Source: Whalleya microplaca
Lineage: Eukaryota > Ascomycota > Sordariomycetes > Xylariales > Xylariaceae
NCBI GenBank assembly: GCA_022497155.1
Contig: MU385712.1
Coordinates: forward strand, 867,765 to 931,764
Direction of reading: 5' to 3'
DNA length: 64,000 bases
In this document: positions 59,284-64,000 of the stretch, one piece after another
How positions within the stretch are numbered: the first letter of the stretch is position 1
Layout: every line of letters begins with the position of its first letter
The notes under the pieces: generated by a model
Databases searched by the model: none
The model's input: the letters and a program-made list of their open reading frames with translations, nothing else
Told to the model about the DNA's origin: nothing
Made by a program: the position numbers and the translations under genes

Positions 59284-60826
59284 GTTATAAGCCCGGTTAC
59301 CGCTTAAGTTATTAATTATATTATCTGCTTAATAACTAATAGCGCGCAGTTCTTTTTTTAACTCTCGTCCGATTTTTTCGATTTTTTAATTCTATTTTTA
59401 AATTACTTAATTCCTTTAAGATTATCTGAGATTTTTTTGCTATAAAACTATCTATTATTAACGATCTTAACGTTTCCGTACCTACTAGCGTTAAGCTTAT
59501 TTGCTTTAACGATTAAACCGATTTGTTTATTTAGTTATATATTTATGCTTACTAGCGTGGCCTATAAGATTAAATCGATCCCGATACCTTTAATAGTAGT
59601 TATTATTTGCTATCGGGAGCTTTACGGGCCTTTATATTTAAGTCCGTTAATTTAGCTAAAACTAGCCGTTATTAATAAGAATACGAAAATTAGGTTATTA
59701 TATAAAAGGGACTTAATAAAAATATACGGGATATTAAATTAAAACTTTTAACGATTTTTATACGTAAAAATCTTAAAGCTAGATATAATAACGAGCGTAA
59801 GGATTATTTAATAAAATTAACCGAATAGTTTTCGACCTTGTCCCGATATATAGCTATTTGGAATTAAATTTTAGCTACCGTTATTTTAAAGCTCCTTTTA
59901 GCAGCCCTTTTTAAGCTGGACTTTTTTTAAAATAAAAAGCCTATAATTTAGAAAATTTTACGTGCCTTAAAAAATTAGCTAGCCCCGTTAAATTAAAGTA
60001 TCCTAAACGCCGTATACGTTAAGTATTTTCGAATATTTTAATTAGCGCGGCTAAGCTCGATATAGCTTAAAACCTGGTTTAATAATTAAAGGAAGGCTTA
60101 CGTTAAAGCTAAGGCTTATAATATTTTTAAGATTTAAGGGCAGCTAGCTGTACGGAATTTCTTAAGCTCGCTTTAAAAGCTTTTATTAAATTAGGCTAGT
60201 TAGTAGCTTATAAAATTGGCGCGTTATAAAGCTTTAGGAATTCCCGAGATATCCCTAAAGTAATACGGAAAGTGGTTCGGCATGATTTTTTAGCAAAAGA
60301 GCCTGATCGATAATAAGAATTAGATATTTGTAACGTTCGGCGGCATAGGAAGCGGGAGTTATTTTGGGAGCTTTTATTGTCTCTATATGTCAAATTAGTT
60401 ATATATTTACGAATAGTTTCTAAAAAGCTACAAGAGGTTATTATATGCCGTTAATAGTACTACTTTCTCGAAACTCTTTAATTTCCTTAATCCGATACGA
60501 TATTTTATTATTAAAAGGAGGCTTAATATGCCTTAATGGGCAGAGTTAAAAACGAAGCTTTTTTAAGGGAGTTAGGGGAATTAGGAGGATTTTAAGATTT
60601 CTAATAAATTTGTGGGCTAATATTGCTAAGGCGGTAAGCGTAAGGCTAATAAAGCTAAGCTTTTTGCTAACCTGCTAACCTGCTAGCCTGCTAAATAATT
60701 TCCTTTTGTATGATCGATTAGTATATCGTAATCTGACGGCTGGATATATGGTTAAAGTATTATTGTTATATACCCTAGGGATCCCTTAGATAACAATCTA
60801 TATAAGGGGCCCCTCCCTTAGGGAGT

Positions 60827-60989
60827 TTTGTAAGTGCCTTTTACGCATTCCTAAGGTCCGACCCCTTTAAAAACTGCTAAGAGAGCCTGGGCTTTTATTT
60901 TTTTTCGATCAGTAGCTTTATAAATGCCTTTTACGCATTCTAGAGGTCAGGCACCTTTTAGGAACTGCTGAGAGAGCTAGGGCATTTTG
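60827..60989 (+). repeat. Two diverged tandem copies of a ~70-bp unit inside the element
   Basis: Copy 1 (about 60827-60897) and copy 2 (about 60917-60989) share GCCTTTTACGCATTC and ACTGCTRAGAGAGC with the same spacing. They are part of the element's 3' non-coding region. Confidence 0.6.
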
Positions 60990-61110
60990 TTATTATTTAG
61001 AGCTTGATTTTAGTAACCTCGGGGGTGGGGAGAGCCTCGGGGGTAAGTAGAAAGCCTGGAGGAATAGGCTTTTAAAATACCCTTAGGTTATCCTAAACCC
61101 TTAGGGGGTG

Positions 61111-61325
61111 TGTTATAAAGCCAGGCTTAAAGGTTGTTATAGGGGCTGTTATAAGGGTCCACCGGATTAATAGTTACGCCAATCCGAGGCTCCATTAGGG
61201 TATTTAAGTGCTTTAGGCCTCCTCACACACAACTGGTTTTTCCTCCTCCTTAAAGCTTATAACAATAGTTAATTTAAGACCTTTTATTTAGAGCTGCGCG
61301 TTGCCCTTTAGTTATAAGTGTGACA
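61111..61325 (+). repeat. Right LTR of the family A element
   Basis: It aligns end to end with the left LTR. Differences are mainly C-to-T and G-to-A (for example TGTCACAGAGCC to TGTTATAAAGCC). Confidence 0.85.
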
Positions 61326-61375
61326 CTTTATTTATATATAACTGTTGCGAAGTAGCATATATAAGTTTACGATAT

Positions 61376-61603
61376 TATCTTAAAATAGGGTGTTAGGGTA
61401 AAGGAGGTGCTACTTTATAGCTTAACTAATCGGAAGTAATTAAGGCGATAAAACAAAAAAAGTCACTTATAACGGCGATTAATCGAAAGGAGAGGTATAT
61501 TTATTCTCGGTAATAAAGTTATTTAAGCTATATATATTTTATTTAAGAGTAAAAAAAAAAAATAAGCGATATATATATATTATAGTATATTAGCCTTATA
61601 ATA
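61376..61603 (+). repeat. LTR of family B, heavily RIP-mutated
   Basis: This 228-bp block aligns with the solo LTR at 29270-29501 over its length. TATCTTAAAATAGGG corresponds to TGTCTTGGGACGGGG and the end CCTTATAATA to CCCCATAACA. No flanking duplication is seen, so it is probably the left LTR of an element that continues right. Confidence 0.75.
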
Positions 61604-64000
61604 TTCTTTTTAGATTTTATTATAAATATTCTTATTATAAAAAAATCTAATTAATTAATATAAACGCAAAAAGCATTTATTTTATTTACTTTTTAAAAGC
61701 TTTCGCTTTAAGCTTAATTACCCTTCCTTTTTTATTTAGTTTTATATATTTTTTAACAAACCTACGTTATCTTATACGTTCTAATTAATTAGGCTTAATA
61801 AAAAAAAATTTTTTTATTAATTAATAACAGCTATACGTTTTTTATAATCTACCTAATTATTTTATCCCATAAAAAAAATAAGCTATAATTATTTTTCTAG
61901 CGTAATAAATTTATTTCTTACTTATTTATATAAAATATAAGCCTTCTTATTTCGATAAGTAGCTTCTTGTTGTTCTTTTAAAAAAGGTTAATATTAATCG
62001 AGATTTAAAAAACTTATATAAGCTTTATATAATTTAAACTGGCGTCGGGATATCTTTTTCGCTTAAAATAAACTAAAAATAAAGGTAGGTTTAAGTTCGG
62101 GTTCTCGTTTTAATTTATTAAAGCTATCGGGTTAATTAATAACCCTATAAATTACTATTCGCTCTATTTTTATAATCTAGTTTTTTATTTCTTATTTTTC
62201 GTTAATAAAATAAGGATTTTTATAAAAACGAAAAAATATAATAAAGGAACGAAAAAAGCAAAAAATCAAATAAGTCACTTAAAAGCCGCAATTAAACCTA
62301 TTTTACTATTATACTATCTAAATAAATCTAATATAAACAAAAGCTATACTATTTTATTAGACCCAAACCTAGCATAATCGATTAAAAATAGCCCAAGCTC
62401 TCTCTTTACCACAAATACTTACAAAATTAAACAAAAAAATAATATAAGTTTTTACTAACATAATAATTAAAAAAAAATAAAAGCTACCCTTTTTCTTAAC
62501 GTTAGTAGTTATAAAGTCGCGTAAATATATAAATACCGTTAATATAAAAAACCGGAAATTATTTAAAATAATCCAAAAAAAAACTAGTCGTTAATTTAAA
62601 TAACCCCTTAATCAAACTTTATAATAGTCCTAAAATAAACCTCTATCTTAACAAATCCTTCTTTAAAAGCAACAACACTTATTTAAATTATAACAGCCAT
62701 AAAAATAATATCGTAATATTAACGTTTATAATAAACAAAAAAAACATTATATAAATTTAATACTCCATTTACTTTCTATCTATTTTTATTATAACTAAAA
62801 AAGGCGTTTCAATTAAAAATAATTTTAAATATTTTATCGTTTCCAACTAACAAAAAATCTATTTCTAAAAAATCGATAATTTATTTAATCTCTTGCTTTA
62901 AATATTACAGCCTATTTTTAGTCCAAAGTCCAGATCTGTATATCTTAATAAAAAAGCCGCGAAATTAATTAATAATATAAAAATTAACATTAGCTGCTAT
63001 AACAAACGTACCAAAATCTAAAAAAAAAAGTTACTTTTGTAAAAACGAACTAATAAATAAAGTTATTCCAGCCTTATATTCAAGGTCGGAATTAGCCGCA
63101 AACTTAATTTTAGCCTTATCCTTAAATACAGCCTCAAACTTAATATCAGCTTTCGAGATAGGCTTAAGATTCTTACGGGCTGCTTAATTAACCTTCTTAT
63201 TCTTATTCCGGTTCCTATACCTATTTTTCCTTTTCCTAAATAACTTAAGTAATTTTTTAAGCTATAACAGCTATAACGATATTTTAATATATAAAAAATA
63301 AAATTCAAAATATAAAGCTATTATAATAAGCTAATATAAAACTACAAAAAAACTTAACTAATTAATTAAAAATAATAAAAAATAAAAACAAAAAGTTAAC
63401 AAATAATTAAATAAAAGTTATTAGTAAATTAATATAAAAAAAACTTTTCCACGCTAAATTTTAATTTATAATAAATAAAAGTAAATTAAAAAATCCTTTT
63501 TATCTCTAATTAATTATTTAAATTTATAATAAGCCAGATATTAAATATAATAAAACATTTAAATCGTTATTACTAATTTTAAAAATCGGCTTACTCGATT
63601 TAGCCTTAATACACTTTCCAGGCTACTTATTATACCCTTTATCTATTTTATCTTTACACTTTATACCCTTTCTTCCTTTTAATAACTACTAACCTAACTA
63701 TTTATCCTTTATTTTCGCTTTATAATATTTACTTAATTAATTATTCGCAATCATATCGCAAAACTCGTTATTATATAAAAAGCAAAAAAAAAAAAAAAAA
63801 ACTCCTCTTATTAAGCCTTTACATAAATCGTCCATTCCCCTCTCCTCTATAAAAAGTCCTATATCTAAAAGTCAAATCCCTTATTGTAATAATATTAATC
63901 GAAAATTAAACAATCTTAAATATTTTTATTAAATTATAATAATTCGTTAAAATCTAATAAATATTTAGGAGAAAATACGTATCGGTAATTCTCCTTTTAA
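61604..64000. mobile_element. TA-rich, RIP-like remnant, probable body of the family B element
   Basis: These 2.4 kb are extremely A+T-rich, with many TA dinucleotides, homopolymers and stops in every frame. No gene is readable. Assignment as the interior of the family B element rests on adjacency to the LTR at 61376-61603. The right LTR, if any, lies beyond the window. Confidence 0.5.

Larger units (their letters stand above)
59069..61325 (+). mobile_element. Short LTR retrotransposon, family A, RIP-mutated
   Basis: Complete element of 2257 bp. Two 215-bp LTRs (59069-59283 and 61111-61325) start TGTCACAGAGCC and TGTTATAAAGCC, and both end AAGTGTGACA. Flanks CTTTG (59064-59068) and CTTTA (61326-61330) are a 5-bp duplication with one G-to-A change. 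A purine-rich tract (TTAGGGGGTG) abuts the right LTR. The 1827-bp interior is very TA-rich with stops in all frames, so no gag or pol can be read. At that length it is non-autonomous or internally deleted. A solo LTR of the family is at 33693-33900. Confidence 0.88.

Noticed and set aside
63063..63308. 81-codon frame rich in Leu, Arg and Ile
   Set aside because: It is a chance frame in TA-rich RIP-like DNA with repeated short motifs and no coding bias.
1..64000. CRISPR arrays, operons, Shine-Dalgarno sites
   Set aside because: The window is eukaryotic (introns throughout), and no spaced direct-repeat array was seen.

Overview
This is a window of a filamentous ascomycete (Pezizomycotina) nuclear genome. 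The signs are split genes with 50-116 nt introns that follow the fungal GT..AG pattern with CTAAC-like branch sites, iterative type I polyketide synthases, Zn2Cys6 and MFS cluster genes, and long TA-rich tracts that look like RIP (repeat-induced point mutation) of retrotransposons. I cannot name the species.

Positions 1-33000 hold a biosynthetic gene cluster that runs off the left edge. In order it has a non-reducing PKS (SAT-KS-AT-PT-ACP-R, minus strand, 3' end outside the window), an FAD monooxygenase, a SnoaL/NTF2-like protein, an NmrA/EasG-like reductase, a secreted-type flavin oxidoreductase, a fully reducing PKS (KS-AT-DH-MT-ER-KR-ACP), a Zn2Cys6 regulator and a 14-TM-type MFS exporter. 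The inferred logic is that of sorbicillinoid and azaphilone pathways. The reducing PKS makes an acyl chain, the SAT domain loads it on the non-reducing PKS, the extended aromatic product leaves as an aldehyde through the R domain, and flavoenzymes oxidise it. Two points set this cluster apart. The non-reducing PKS has no C-methyltransferase between ACP and R. Both the non-reducing PKS (TAG just before the R-domain linker) and the regulator (TGA inside the zinc cluster) carry an in-frame stop in otherwise uninterrupted homology, so the cluster looks recently inactivated, or the assembly has errors at those bases.

Positions 33000-37800 are gene-poor, with one solo LTR, a telomere-like TTAGGG tract and one small Cys-containing protein gene. 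From 37800 to 57300 the region is ordinary: an alpha/beta hydrolase, DPH1 (diphthamide synthesis), two hypothetical proteins, a secreted aldose-epimerase-like protein, a xylitol/sorbitol dehydrogenase, a divergent pair of membrane proteins and V-ATPase subunit B. One member of the membrane pair joins a trypsin-like peptidase fold to a CorA-like tail. A broken small gene lies at about 58 kb.

From 59069 to the right edge the DNA is a TA-rich retrotransposon block. It contains a complete short LTR element (59069-61325) with both LTRs and a target-site duplication, followed 50 bp later by the LTR of a second family whose body continues past the window. I found three LTR families. Four solo copies inside or near the cluster and one near V-ATPase still show flanking target-site duplications, one of them with a single mismatch.
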